DNA from: a virus
Strand: one strand, 5' to 3'
DNA length: 37,224 nt
Virus record (IMG/VR): IMGVR_UViG_3300044684_000101
Coordinates: 1-37,224 of that record
Numbering within the stretch: the first letter of the stretch is position 1; every line of letters starts with the position of its first letter. Both the position numbers and the translations under genes were made by a program. A model generated the notes under the pieces. That model made no database searches. It saw only the letters and a list, made by a program, of their open reading frames with translations, and was not told where the DNA came from. Below are positions 27,599 through 35,422 of this stretch, in pieces.

Positions 27599-30492
27599 TG
27601 GCAGATGTTCAGGGGTTCATCCAGCAATTCGGCCCGGTCGCCGCGGCTGTCAGTCAACGCATCGGCGTCGCGCCGGACGTGCTGCTTGGTCAGTGGGGAC
27701 TTGAAACAGGGTGGGGCAAGTCCATCGTCCCTGGGACAAACAATCTCGGGAACATCAAGGGGCCAGGTGTCGCCGCGAAAGACAATCAGACGGGCTCCGT
27801 TGATCAGTATCGCGCGTACTCGTCGCCGCTCGATTTCGGCAACGACTTCGTGAACCTCATCTCAAACAACTATAAGAATGCGATCGGGAAGGGCGCTGAC
27901 GCCGCTGGCTATGCTGGCGCGCTGAAGGCCGGCGGTTATGCCGAAGACCCGAAATACGTCGGCAAGCTCTCGAGTGCGGTCGACATGGTGCGCAAGTTCG
28001 GTGATTCGATCGCATCGGCATTGTCCGGCAGCGCGAATGCGTCTGAACTTTCGCCGGCGCAGATGGGTGGTGCGCCGGTGATCTCGGCGACGGGGCAGCG
28101 CCTGAATGGACCCCAGACGGCTTCTGCACCGGCACCGTCAGCGGCTATCCCGATGGAATCTACTGGAGACCCGCTGCTCGACATGGCGCACGGGGTAATG
28201 GGCAGCGCGACGAAGCCATCAAGTGCTGCGCCGGTATCTACCGCAGCTCCGAGCGTGTCGCCGACCATTGCCGATCCGCTGATGGCGATGGCGGCCGGCG
28301 TCATGGCAGCGAAAGATCAACCAGCGAAGGCCGCACAAACGCCGGCAACACCGTTTAAGTCGTCGGCTCAGACCGCTCCGGCAACGCCAACAAACCTACT
28401 TGGTGCGGCTGTCGAGCCGCTGCTTACCGCAGCGACCGGCGCTATTGCAACGCCGGCCGGTTGGGCGACACGTCTCGGCGCAGCACTGACCGGTTCATCG
28501 TTCGACCAAGCGAAACAGGCCGGCGAAAGCGTCCAGAACGCGTTGACCTACCATCCGATGACGGCCGGCGGCCAACAGGCGAATGCGGATATCGGGCGCG
28601 TGGCAGGAAATGCCCTGAGCGCCATCGCCAACACGGCGCCCGTGAAGGCATTGACGGATGCGTATCAACGCAACTTCGTGCAAGGACAGTCGCCGATCAT
28701 GGCGACGGTGAACGATATGGTTCCGGGCGTGACAGCCGCCGCCCTAGCGCCGGAACTTGCTGGGCGCGCGACGAATCTCGTCAAAGCGATCGGACGCCCG
28801 GCTGTGCCGGCGCCGACGCCGGGCAGTATCGAGCTTGCGAACCGAGGCGTTGGGCCGGTTCCGCAGGGCTTGCCTGTCGCCCAGATGGATCGCTTGCCGG
28901 TCGTGCAGTCGTCGAATGATCTGGCGTTCATTCAGCGGCCGGGCGATATCCGCGTCGGACAACCGATGGAGACTGCGCCGGCGCAAGGGCTTACCGCGGC
29001 GCCGGTGGCGAACGACGCAGTAGGCCTCAATCGAATCGCGTCGAACGACGCCGCCGGTGTGCGGCCAAACCTTCCGCAAGCGCCGATGCCGCAACCTGTC
29101 GCGCGCGGTGCGGCGGCGAACGATGGGGGTGCCCCTGCGCCGATTCCGACCCCCGGGCCCGCAGCGCCGGTCGAGATTCCCCGCTTCGACGCAGAGGCGC
29201 CGTCGACCGTCAAGTCATCGCTCGCGCCGGCGCAGCAACAGCAGAATCTCGACCTGATGCGCGAGATCGGGCTCGACTCGACGCGGCCCAGCGCGATTAG
29301 CGGCGACAAGTTCTCGGCCGGCCAGGAATACCAACTCGCCAAGACCGACACGCCGCAGGGCGAAGTACTTCGCGCGCAGTTCGACCGCGAACGTTCTGCG
29401 CTACAGAACTACGCGCAGCGGATTTCGCAGGAGACCGGCGCGCGCGGCGCGTCACCCGAGGAGGTCGGACAGATCATCCGGCAGCCTCTGCGTGACCTGA
29501 ATGCGTATTACGACAACGCCGTGAGCGGTATCTACCAGGCAGCCGACCAACGCGCGGCCGGAATTGCAGGGATCGATGCCGATGCGTTCAAGACACTGAT
29601 GGACACGAAGTCGAACTTTGCCGGAAAAGCCGAGAACGGTTCACTCGGCCGCGGTATCAATGCGTACTTGCGCGAACAGGGACTGCGGAACGCTGATGGC
29701 ACGTTCAACCCCATGACGGCCGAGCAGGCCGAAGGGGTGCGCCAGTACATCAACAGCCAGTGGTCGCCCCAGAATTCCGGCCTGATCGGCAAGATCAAAG
29801 AATCGCTCGATATGGACGTGGCGAAGTCGGCCGGTGACGATGTGTATGCGCAGGCGCGCGCATTGCATGCGGAACGGAAGAATCTGCTCGACAATCCGAA
29901 CGGCATCTCGTCGCTGCTCAACGAGCAGGGGCCGAACGGCATCAACCAGGCGATCCCCGACGAGAAGGTCGCCCAGAAGCTGACGTCGATGCCGGTTGGC
30001 CAGCTGCGACATATCGTCGATACGCTGAACAATGCACCAGCCGAACTGCAGCCAGTCGCGCAACAGGCGCTATCGGAAATGCGCGGCGTGTTCTCCGACG
30101 GCGTACGAAATGCCGGTCAAGGGGCTGAATGGAATGCTGCGAAGGTCACGAAGATGCTGAACGATCAGCGCTCGCGTATGGCGCTGCTATTCGATGATGC
30201 GCAGATGAGCCAGTTCCGAACGCTCAACGACGCCGGCCATGTGCTGCAGAAGCCGACGGCCTATCCGGGAGCTGCTGCGCAGGGCCATAACCTGCTGCAG
30301 CGTGCGGTGATCTGGGCGCCGACGGCGGCAACGACGGGTGCCGCATCGGCGCTGTTCGGGCCGCTCGGTGCGGCAGTGACTGCACCGGCTGGTGCCGCGC
30401 TTACGCGCAAGGCAACGCAGTTCGTGAACGAGCGCGCAGCGAACAAGCTACTTGAGTCGTTTTCGAAGCCAAAGATCGATTGGCAACAGTAG
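27598..30492 (+). CDS. Large ejection protein with glucosaminidase-type domain, 964 aa
   Basis: The start MADVQGFIQQFGPVAAAVSQ overlaps the previous stop (TGATG). Residues about 1-140 form a FlgJ/GH73-like muramidase domain: GQWGLETGWGKSIVPGTNNL with the catalytic Glu, NIKG, and SVDQYRAYSSPLDFGNDFVN. A Pro/Ala-rich linker and a long helical body follow; a Gly/Ala hydrophobic segment lies near the end (TTGAASALFGPLGAAVTAPA). I infer that it is ejected with the DNA and cuts peptidoglycan locally. P22 gp16 (609 aa) lacks the domain in this form. Confidence 0.85.
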   Translation: MADVQGFIQQFGPVAAAVSQRIGVAPDVLLGQWGLETGWGKSIVPGTNNLGNIKGPGVAAKDNQTGSVDQYRAYSSPLDFGNDFVNLISNNYKNAIGKGADAAGYAGALKAGGYAEDPKYVGKLSSAVDMVRKFGDSIASALSGSANASELSPAQMGGAPVISATGQRLNGPQTASAPAPSAAIPMESTGDPLLDMAHGVMGSATKPSSAAPVSTAAPSVSPTIADPLMAMAAGVMAAKDQPAKAAQTPATPFKSSAQTAPATPTNLLGAAVEPLLTAATGAIATPAGWATRLGAALTGSSFDQAKQAGESVQNALTYHPMTAGGQQANADIGRVAGNALSAIANTAPVKALTDAYQRNFVQGQSPIMATVNDMVPGVTAAALAPELAGRATNLVKAIGRPAVPAPTPGSIELANRGVGPVPQGLPVAQMDRLPVVQSSNDLAFIQRPGDIRVGQPMETAPAQGLTAAPVANDAVGLNRIASNDAAGVRPNLPQAPMPQPVARGAAANDGGAPAPIPTPGPAAPVEIPRFDAEAPSTVKSSLAPAQQQQNLDLMREIGLDSTRPSAISGDKFSAGQEYQLAKTDTPQGEVLRAQFDRERSALQNYAQRISQETGARGASPEEVGQIIRQPLRDLNAYYDNAVSGIYQAADQRAAGIAGIDADAFKTLMDTKSNFAGKAENGSLGRGINAYLREQGLRNADGTFNPMTAEQAEGVRQYINSQWSPQNSGLIGKIKESLDMDVAKSAGDDVYAQARALHAERKNLLDNPNGISSLLNEQGPNGINQAIPDEKVAQKLTSMPVGQLRHIVDTLNNAPAELQPVAQQALSEMRGVFSDGVRNAGQGAEWNAAKVTKMLNDQRSRMALLFDDAQMSQFRTLNDAGHVLQKPTAYPGAAAQGHNLLQRAVIWAPTAATTGAASALFGPLGAAVTAPAGAALTRKATQFVNERAANKLLESFSKPKIDWQQ

Positions 30493-30669
30493 CGGGAAGA
30501 ACATCAGCATGAGCAAGTATCGCTTCCATGACATCGCCATCGGCCGCGGAATCTGCTTGCCGTGTCGCGCGCGAGCCTCATCGATCTCGAATGCTGAACC
30601 GCGTGCACGCTTCGAATACTCGAGCATTACTCGGCCGTCCCGATCCAACACCTGAAAACGCATCGTCAC
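30448..30669 (-). CDS. Opposite-strand membrane protein in sieA/immI position, 73 aa
   Basis: The GTG at 30669 (MTMRFQVLDRDGRVMLEYSK) has GGGAG six bases upstream. A soluble beta-rich part (residues 1-45) is followed by a hydrophobic span (RYLLMLMFFPLLLPIDLWL, about 51-69) and a basic end. The gene points against the late operon and overlaps the last 45 bases of the gp16-like gene. P22 carries sieA and the immI genes in the same place, between gene 16 and the tail spike. I infer expression in lysogens and possible superinfection exclusion. A longer reading from 30708 would pass through the terminator hairpin. Confidence 0.65.
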   Translation of the reverse strand: MTMRFQVLDRDGRVMLEYSKRARGSAFEIDEARARHGKQIPRPMAMSWKRYLLMLMFFPLLLPIDLWLRKRLK

Positions 30670-30682
30670 GATTGACTCCCAG

Positions 30683-30705
30683 AACCCCGCCCAGTGCGGG
30701 GTTTT
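30683..30705 (+). terminator. Terminator after the ejection genes (first of two)
   Basis: An 8-bp stem (AACCCCGC with GCGGGGTT, loop CCAGT) followed by a short T run. It lies upstream of the fibre genes; on the other strand it falls in the leader of the opposite-strand gene. Confidence 0.7.
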
Positions 30706-30706
30706 C

Positions 30707-30712
30707 ATTATA
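30707..30712 (-). promoter_or_regulatory. Possible -10 box for the opposite-strand gene
   Basis: A perfect TATAAT on the minus strand, 38 bases before the GTG of the opposite-strand gene. No -35 box is visible at 16-18 bases, because that place is taken by the second terminator hairpin. It is a candidate only. Confidence 0.35.
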
Positions 30713-30737
30713 GGCCGCTCTTCGGAGTGGCCTTTTT
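30713..30737 (+). terminator. Second terminator before the tail fibre genes
   Basis: GGCCGCTC (30713-30720) pairs with GAGTGGCC (30725-30732, one G-T pair) around a TTCG loop and is followed by TTTTT. Together with the hairpin ten bases upstream it forms a tandem terminator. Confidence 0.8.
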
Positions 30738-30751
30738 GTTTTGAGGTAGCA

Positions 30752-31180
30752 ATGGCATCCATCCTTCCGAATGGAAAAACGCAGTTCGTCGACCAGAACG
30801 GCAAGCCGCTTGCTGGTGGGACCGTCACCTTTTACGCCCCGGGAACTACAACAAAACAGGACACGTGGCAAGACCAAGCGATGACGCATCCCAATACGAA
30901 TCCGGTGGTACTGGATTCGCGCGGGCAAGCAACAATTTGGGGGGATGGTTCATATCGGCAGGTTTTGGCCGATGCGTTCGGGGTGGTGATTTGGGATCAG
31001 GTCGTCGCGGCTCCTCTCACACAAAGTGATCTTCCCAGCGGCGGAATCGCTCGGCCATCTAGTCCCAAACTCTGGCAAGTGTGGATTGATTCAACTCTCG
31101 GTCCATACGGGCAACCAATCTATTGCGCTCAAGTAACCCCCTCCATTATCTGGTGCAACTTCGCAGGAGTTCCTGTATGA
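30752..31180 (+). CDS. Tail fibre/spike N-terminal adaptor-like protein, 142 aa
   Basis: The protein opens with MASILPNGKTQFVDQNGKPL, AGGTVTFYAPGTTTKQDTWQ and NPVVLDSRGQATIWGDGSYR, a domain I know as the virion-binding N-terminus of tail fibres in several phage groups. Here the gene ends after about 140 residues with a short WQVWIDSTLGPYGQPIYCAQ section, so no receptor-binding body is fused to it. It overlaps the next gene (ATGA), which may provide that body. Confidence 0.72.
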   Translation: MASILPNGKTQFVDQNGKPLAGGTVTFYAPGTTTKQDTWQDQAMTHPNTNPVVLDSRGQATIWGDGSYRQVLADAFGVVIWDQVVAAPLTQSDLPSGGIARPSSPKLWQVWIDSTLGPYGQPIYCAQVTPSIIWCNFAGVPV

Positions 31181-32526
31181 AAAAGCTACTCGGCGCCATT
31201 TGCGCGCTTTTCTTCACCACGTTTGCTTTCGGGCAGACATTCGGCGTCCAAAATCTTCAGGTGAACGGATCGGCGACGATCAGCGTTCCGTCTGCCTTCA
31301 CCTCGGCTGCGCTGCGCGCAGCGCTCGGCGCCGCGCCCACGATCAACGTCGACAACGTCAACGGCGTGGATTGGTCGGGTTGCGGCACTGGAGCCGGCAG
31401 CGCTGCCTGCAAGTCGATCCAGACCGCCTACAACAATCTGTGCTCGCAATTCGATATGCGAAGCATCTTCCCTGCATCGCCGGTCATCAAGCTGACGTCG
31501 GGGCAGACCTTCACGACGGGTCTGACGATACAGCAGGGCGCGCAGACGTCACCGACGTGTACTGGCGCGAACCAACTCACTCTGGATCTCAATGGCGCCA
31601 CGATCAATCCGACGAACAACACCGCGATCTACATTCGGCACGTCCCGATCTGGCTTCGCGTGAAGAGCTCGTCAGGACAAGGCACGCTGACCGTGAGCGG
31701 CACGCAGGGGAACCTGGTTGATGCGCGCGGCGGTGGCGTGATGGTCGAGTTCGATGGCGGCATCAACTTCGGCTCGACGCCGGGCACCTATCCGCAACTC
31801 TCGGCAAGCCGCTCTGCGATCATCAGCACATGCCCGGTTGGCACCTGCCCCGAATCAATCAACTACAACATCACCGGCGGCGGCGGCACGTTCGCAAGCG
31901 CGATCATCGGCGGATCGATCCAGTTCGAAGGCATCACGCTGAACATCGCGAACGCCGTCACGTATCAGGTCGCGTTCACGCAGGCCGATGATGCGGGCAG
32001 TTCGTCGAACTGGTCGGGGATGACGTGGCAGTGCGCCGGCACGACGTGCACCGGCAGCGGCAGCGTTACCGGCGCCCAGTACATCGCCTCGAAGGCTGGC
32101 GTCGTCAATACGAACGCGCAGGCTGGGCCGTTCTCTGGTTGTGCCGGCAACAACATGCTGCCGGGGAATGCCTGCGGGCAGATGGGTTATACGGGGGGGC
32201 GCTTCTCCGATCCGGGTACGCCGATAGTCTCCGGCTGCGGCACGGGTGCTTTTGCACAGAACAGCGAGCCCGCATTCAACATCGTTCTCGGCAGTGGATT
32301 GACGACGACGAATGGCACCCGCGTGTCGAGCTGCAACGTCACGATGGCGACGCGATCAGCCTGGAATGCCTGCACGCTCGTGACGAATGATCCGGGCTCT
32401 GTTTCGGCTCTCGGTCAGGCATGGACGGGCCCAACGTCGTCCGCGCCGGGCGTGCTCAATATCACCTGGACGGCCACGGGCTTCGATCCGAACGGCAAAG
32501 CGATCTGGGTCAACTGCGGCTCATAA
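31177..32526 (+). CDS. Tail spike-like protein with signal peptide, 449 aa
   Basis: The start MKKLLGAICALFFTTFAFGQ is a Sec signal peptide with probable cleavage after FAFG. The body begins TFGVQNLQVNGSATISV and is Ser/Thr/Gly/Asn-rich, with NNTAIYIRHVPIWLRVKSSS and LVDARGGGVMVEFDGGINFG suggesting a right-handed beta helix, as in spikes. At least ten Cys are spread over the body, unusual for a cytoplasmic phage protein and fitting disulfides after export. It follows the adaptor gene with ATGA overlap, so it is probably the receptor-binding part. Confidence 0.68.
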   Translation: MKKLLGAICALFFTTFAFGQTFGVQNLQVNGSATISVPSAFTSAALRAALGAAPTINVDNVNGVDWSGCGTGAGSAACKSIQTAYNNLCSQFDMRSIFPASPVIKLTSGQTFTTGLTIQQGAQTSPTCTGANQLTLDLNGATINPTNNTAIYIRHVPIWLRVKSSSGQGTLTVSGTQGNLVDARGGGVMVEFDGGINFGSTPGTYPQLSASRSAIISTCPVGTCPESINYNITGGGGTFASAIIGGSIQFEGITLNIANAVTYQVAFTQADDAGSSSNWSGMTWQCAGTTCTGSGSVTGAQYIASKAGVVNTNAQAGPFSGCAGNNMLPGNACGQMGYTGGRFSDPGTPIVSGCGTGAFAQNSEPAFNIVLGSGLTTTNGTRVSSCNVTMATRSAWNACTLVTNDPGSVSALGQAWTGPTSSAPGVLNITWTATGFDPNGKAIWVNCGS

Positions 32527-32541
32527 ATCGGGGTATCGCTC

Positions 32542-32751
32542 ATGAACAAAGAGGCAATCGGCAATGCGGCGAGCGCGGTGGCAAATGCCACTTCGCCGAT
32601 CGCGGTGCCAACGGGGGGAATCGTCACGTGGTGGACTTGGCTGACCGGCCATGACATTTCGTGGTTCGTGGGGCTGCTGACGATCTGCGTGTTGCTGCTC
32701 CAGATCAAGGATCATCTCTGGCCGCGACGGCCGAAGGGGCAGGCGCAATGA
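32542..32751 (+). CDS. Small membrane protein, holin candidate, 69 aa
   Basis: The protein has one clear hydrophobic span (SWFVGLLTICVLLLQI, about residues 40-55) preceded by a mildly hydrophobic VPTGGIVTWWTWLTG and followed by a basic tail (WPRRPKGQAQ). The form resembles small phage holins or their partners. It is the first gene of the lysis cassette and overlaps the next (ATGA). Confidence 0.62.
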   Translation: MNKEAIGNAASAVANATSPIAVPTGGIVTWWTWLTGHDISWFVGLLTICVLLLQIKDHLWPRRPKGQAQ

Positions 32752-33026
32752 AGCTTTTCGTCGAAGACTGGAAGGATTTCCATCGATGGTGGTCCGTGCG
32801 CGTGAGCGCGGTGTTGCTCGTACTGCTGGCCGCGATTCCGTCCCTCGCGGATCAGTATCCGCAGCTCGCGCCATCGCTGCTAGCATTGTTCCCGAAGCAT
32901 GGACAGGAGTGGGTGCCGATCGTCGGCGTGCTCCTGACGGTCGCCGCGCGCGTCGTCAGCCAGGCTGGCTTGATCGATAGCATCAAGCGCCTGTTCGGGA
33001 AGGGTGGCAGCGATGGCGTTCAGTGA
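32748..33026 (+). CDS. Membrane protein, probable holin, 92 aa
   Basis: The protein starts MKLFVEDWKDFHRWWSVRVS, then has spans VSAVLLVLLAAIPSLA (about 19-34) and WVPIVGVLLTVAARVVSQAG (about 55-74). The W-x-x-F/W-R-W-W-S-V opening is common in a family of phage holin-like proteins (DUF7940-type). Holins form the timed lesion that releases or activates the endolysin. It overlaps the endolysin start by 14 bases. Confidence 0.72.
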   Translation: MKLFVEDWKDFHRWWSVRVSAVLLVLLAAIPSLADQYPQLAPSLLALFPKHGQEWVPIVGVLLTVAARVVSQAGLIDSIKRLFGKGGSDGVQ

Positions 33027-33657
33027 TCTCATCCGCGCGATCCTCTCGCTGTTCGCGCGCGCGCCGGCGGCTATGCCCGAGCCGCAAGTGGCCGCGCCAG
33101 CCGACTCAAACGTCGCGCCGGTGCCGAAACCTTCGGAGCCTGCGCCGAAAGCTCCGGAGGTTCCCATCGCCGCGGTGGTTCCGGTTCCTGTAGCGCATGA
33201 GCCGGACTGGCTCGTGCTCTGTCGGCCACTCACCGAGGCGTCGGAAGCGTGCCGCCTGAAGGCATATCCGGATCCGGCGAGCGGTGGTGTACCGTGGACG
33301 ATCGGATGGGGCGCTACGGGCGCCGGAATCGTCGAGGGCACGGTGTGGACGCAGGAGCATGCCGACAGCCGCCTGACGCTCGATTTGAACGCCCGCGCGG
33401 ACATCGTCGATCGACTCGTGAAGGTTGTGCTCACGCCGGCGAAGAAGGGGGCACTCGTCGATTTCGTCTACAACGTCGGTGAGGACAATTTCGAAAGCTC
33501 GACGCTCCTCAAGCGGCTGAATGCCGGTGACTACCAAGCCGCGGCAGACGAATTCCCGAAATGGAATCTGGCGCATGGAAAGGTGATGCCGGGCCTCGTC
33601 ACGCGGCGCGCTCGGGAGCGCGATCTCTTCCTCACCGGCCGCTGGAGCGCGTCATGA
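33013..33657 (+). CDS. GH24 endolysin (T4-type lysozyme), 214 aa
   Basis: The catalytic region reads ASEACRLKAYPDPASGG with E78, D87 and T96 (VPWTIGWG) as the Glu-Asp-Thr triad of GH24 lysozymes, which cut the MurNAc-GlcNAc bond of peptidoglycan. KKGALVDFVYNVGEDNFESS and the end RRARERDLFLTGRW are also typical. The first 20 residues are hydrophobic (LIRAILSLFARA), then comes a Pro/Ala linker to about residue 62. The N-terminus might act as a signal-arrest segment, but it contains charged residues and is short. Confidence 0.92.
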   Translation: MAFSDLIRAILSLFARAPAAMPEPQVAAPADSNVAPVPKPSEPAPKAPEVPIAAVVPVPVAHEPDWLVLCRPLTEASEACRLKAYPDPASGGVPWTIGWGATGAGIVEGTVWTQEHADSRLTLDLNARADIVDRLVKVVLTPAKKGALVDFVYNVGEDNFESSTLLKRLNAGDYQAAADEFPKWNLAHGKVMPGLVTRRARERDLFLTGRWSAS

Positions 33658-33938
33658 CGATCATCTCCATCCTGCTCAAATTCGGCCCGTGGCTGCTCGC
33701 GGCGGCCGGCGTGCTGTTCGGCATGTTCCGGCATCAGCAGGCCGCGACGGCGACGGCAAAGGCACAGGCGCAGGTCGCTCAGGCGCAGGCTACCGTCGAC
33801 GCCGGAAACGCTGCAGCAGCGCAGGCCGGCCAGCAAGCGGTAGTCACGGCGGCCAGCGCGCAGCAGCAGGCCGCGGCGGTGCCCGATTCCGATCTCGATC
33901 AGCAGCTTAGCCAGATCGGCGCGCTGCGGAAGGAGTGA
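33654..33938 (+). CDS. Rz: Inner membrane spanin (Rz-like), 94 aa
   Basis: The start overlaps the endolysin stop (ATGA). A transmembrane helix (about 5-24, ISILLKFGPWLLAAAGVLFG) is followed by an Ala/Gln-rich coiled coil (about 28-80). This is the plan of an i-spanin, which joins an outer membrane lipoprotein and fuses the two membranes at the end of lysis. The next gene encodes that lipoprotein. Confidence 0.78.
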   Translation: MTIISILLKFGPWLLAAAGVLFGMFRHQQAATATAKAQAQVAQAQATVDAGNAAAAQAGQQAVVTAASAQQQAAAVPDSDLDQQLSQIGALRKE

Positions 33939-33940
33939 CC

Positions 33941-34138
33941 ATGCGCATGCTGATCGCCGCGGTGACGGCCGCGCTCCTCGCTGGCTGCCAGACCTGCCCG
34001 ACGGTGCCGCCGGCGCGCATCGTCGACACCGGCTGCCTGTGGATCAAGCCCATGACGGCATCGCCGGCCGATACGCCCGAGACGAAGCGCGAGATCCTCG
34101 AGCACGAGCTCACGCGGCGGGCGAACTGCCAGAAATAG
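33941..34138 (+). CDS. Rz1: Outer membrane spanin-like lipoprotein (Rz1-like), 65 aa
   Basis: AAGGAG lies five bases before the ATG. The N-terminus MRMLIAAVTAALLAGC is a lipoprotein signal with lipobox LAGC; mature residue +2 is Gln, which fits outer membrane sorting. A short PTVPP stretch and a C-terminal helix (ETKREILEHELTRRANC) follow. It is the separate (not nested) form of o-spanin, placed after Rz. It is the last gene of the late operon. Confidence 0.75.
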   Translation: MRMLIAAVTAALLAGCQTCPTVPPARIVDTGCLWIKPMTASPADTPETKREILEHELTRRANCQK

Positions 34139-34342
34139 GCGTTCATAACACTCCGGTAAGTGCTTGATTTTGCTGGCCGCTAGATGCCGAATTCGACAAT
34201 GTATTTCTATCGGCAACTTTGCTCGCAATGCCTTGATTGAAAACGGTAAACGCTGGTTTGTGGCAATATGCAACGCTTACTGCCTTGATCGGCCTGAAAC
34301 CCTTGCTGGGTAAGGTATGGTTAACAGGTGTTCAAAATTCGT
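34139..34342. other. Non-coding region between lysis genes and int, probable attP
   Basis: No gene is visible here. CGTTCATAACAC occurs at 34140-34151 and again at 34340-34351, exactly 200 bases apart. The second copy lies in an inverted repeat (AGGTGTT at 34325-34331 with AACACCT at 34347-34353). TGCCTTGAT occurs at 34229 and 34281, and TGCTTGAT at 34161. Such repeats beside int suit arm and core sites of a tyrosine recombinase. I cannot define the core or the host site; no tRNA-like 3' end is recognised. Confidence 0.5.
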
Positions 34343-35422
34343 TCATAACACCTTGACGCGAATCGGCTCAATCCCCCGCGGATCAGCATAGATCCGGGCC
34401 GACTGATCGCTCAGGTGGCCGAGCAGCGCCTTGGTGTCGACATTGCCCTGCTTCTCGTACAGGCGCTTCGACAGGCTGCGGATTTCGTGGAATGTGGGCG
34501 CCCCTTCCTCGGGGATCTTGGCCAGCTTGCGGGCCTCGGCGAACGCTACGGAAAGAGCATCCGGCGTCACCCGATCTCCCTTCATGGTCTTGCCTTTCTG
34601 CTTCACGTGATGGATCAGGTACTGGCTGACGACGCCGGTTGACCGGCAATCCTTGATCACGTCCATCAGCGATTTCCCGACCGCATCCATCCGGAGCGCG
34701 ACCGGAATCTCGATCTCTACTCCAGTCTTCTGGCGATGCACGCGGGCATGCTCTCCATGCACGCAGCGGCGCGGCCATCGGGCGCAGGTCGACCGGTCCT
34801 GACCCGACACGAGGGCGAGCATCATCGCGCGCTGGAGCCACTCATTGACCTGCGGAGCAACCTCGTATATCTCCATGAACCGCTCAAGCGTCAGGCGCCC
34901 ACGTTTCACCACCATCTTGATCGACTCGGTGTTCATTGCCGGGTTGTGTTCCATCAGACCCAGCGAAGTACCGCGGCGACAGATCGCCACCGACCGTGCG
35001 CGAAGCTGACGCGCCAGCGCGATTTTTCCCTCAGCCTTCTTCGTCTCGAGCATGTCGGCGATGTGCTTGGTCTTCAGGTCGGAGCAAGACAGCGCGCCGA
35101 TCTCGGCCGCGATGATCCTATCCAACTGCCGGTTCAGCTTCGCCGTTCCCTTCGTGGTCGACACCGGCATCTTCGCGAGAAGGTCTTCGACCGTGGCGTC
35201 TGACGTCGCAATCCGATCGGCCAGCGACTTCGTTTCCTTGCCGGCCGCCACCTTCGCATTGGCCTCGACAGCCTCGTAGATAGCCTGCTCGATCGGGATG
35301 CGGCCGAGCGTGTAGATCTTCTTGTCGCGCGGATCGCGGTACACATAGTATCCCGGCCGAGGTTCATGCAGGTTCGGCGGGAAGTGCGCGCGCCTACGTA
35401 TCCTTGGTCGGGCAGCCATCAT
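34343..35422 (-). CDS. int: Tyrosine recombinase integrase, 359 aa
   Basis: The N-terminus (RPRIRRRAHFPPNLHEPRPG) matches the lambda-type arm-binding segment. The catalytic residues are visible: R210 (SGQDRSTCARW), K232 (QKTG), H312 and R315 (FHEIRSL), H336 (LLGHLS) and Y345 (ARIYADPRG). It inserts and removes phage DNA at attP. The start overlaps the xis stop (ATGA). The stretch from 210 to 232 is less well conserved, but no frameshift is found in the other frames. Confidence 0.95.
   Translation of the reverse strand: MMAARPRIRRRAHFPPNLHEPRPGYYVYRDPRDKKIYTLGRIPIEQAIYEAVEANAKVAAGKETKSLADRIATSDATVEDLLAKMPVSTTKGTAKLNRQLDRIIAAEIGALSCSDLKTKHIADMLETKKAEGKIALARQLRARSVAICRRGTSLGLMEHNPAMNTESIKMVVKRGRLTLERFMEIYEVAPQVNEWLQRAMMLALVSGQDRSTCARWPRRCVHGEHARVHRQKTGVEIEIPVALRMDAVGKSLMDVIKDCRSTGVVSQYLIHHVKQKGKTMKGDRVTPDALSVAFAEARKLAKIPEEGAPTFHEIRSLSKRLYEKQGNVDTKALLGHLSDQSARIYADPRGIEPIRVKVL

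Noticed and set aside
30752-32526. Diversity-generating retroelement near the tail genes
   Set aside because: Tail proteins of some related Burkholderia and Bordetella phages are diversified by reverse transcriptase, but no reverse transcriptase gene or template/variable repeat pair was found in the window.
34720-34800. Possible frameshift in the middle of the integrase (PRRCVHGEHARVHR section)
   Set aside because: The section is atypical, but neither alternative frame gives better integrase-like sequence, and Arg, Lys, His-x-x-Arg, His and Tyr all remain in one frame.
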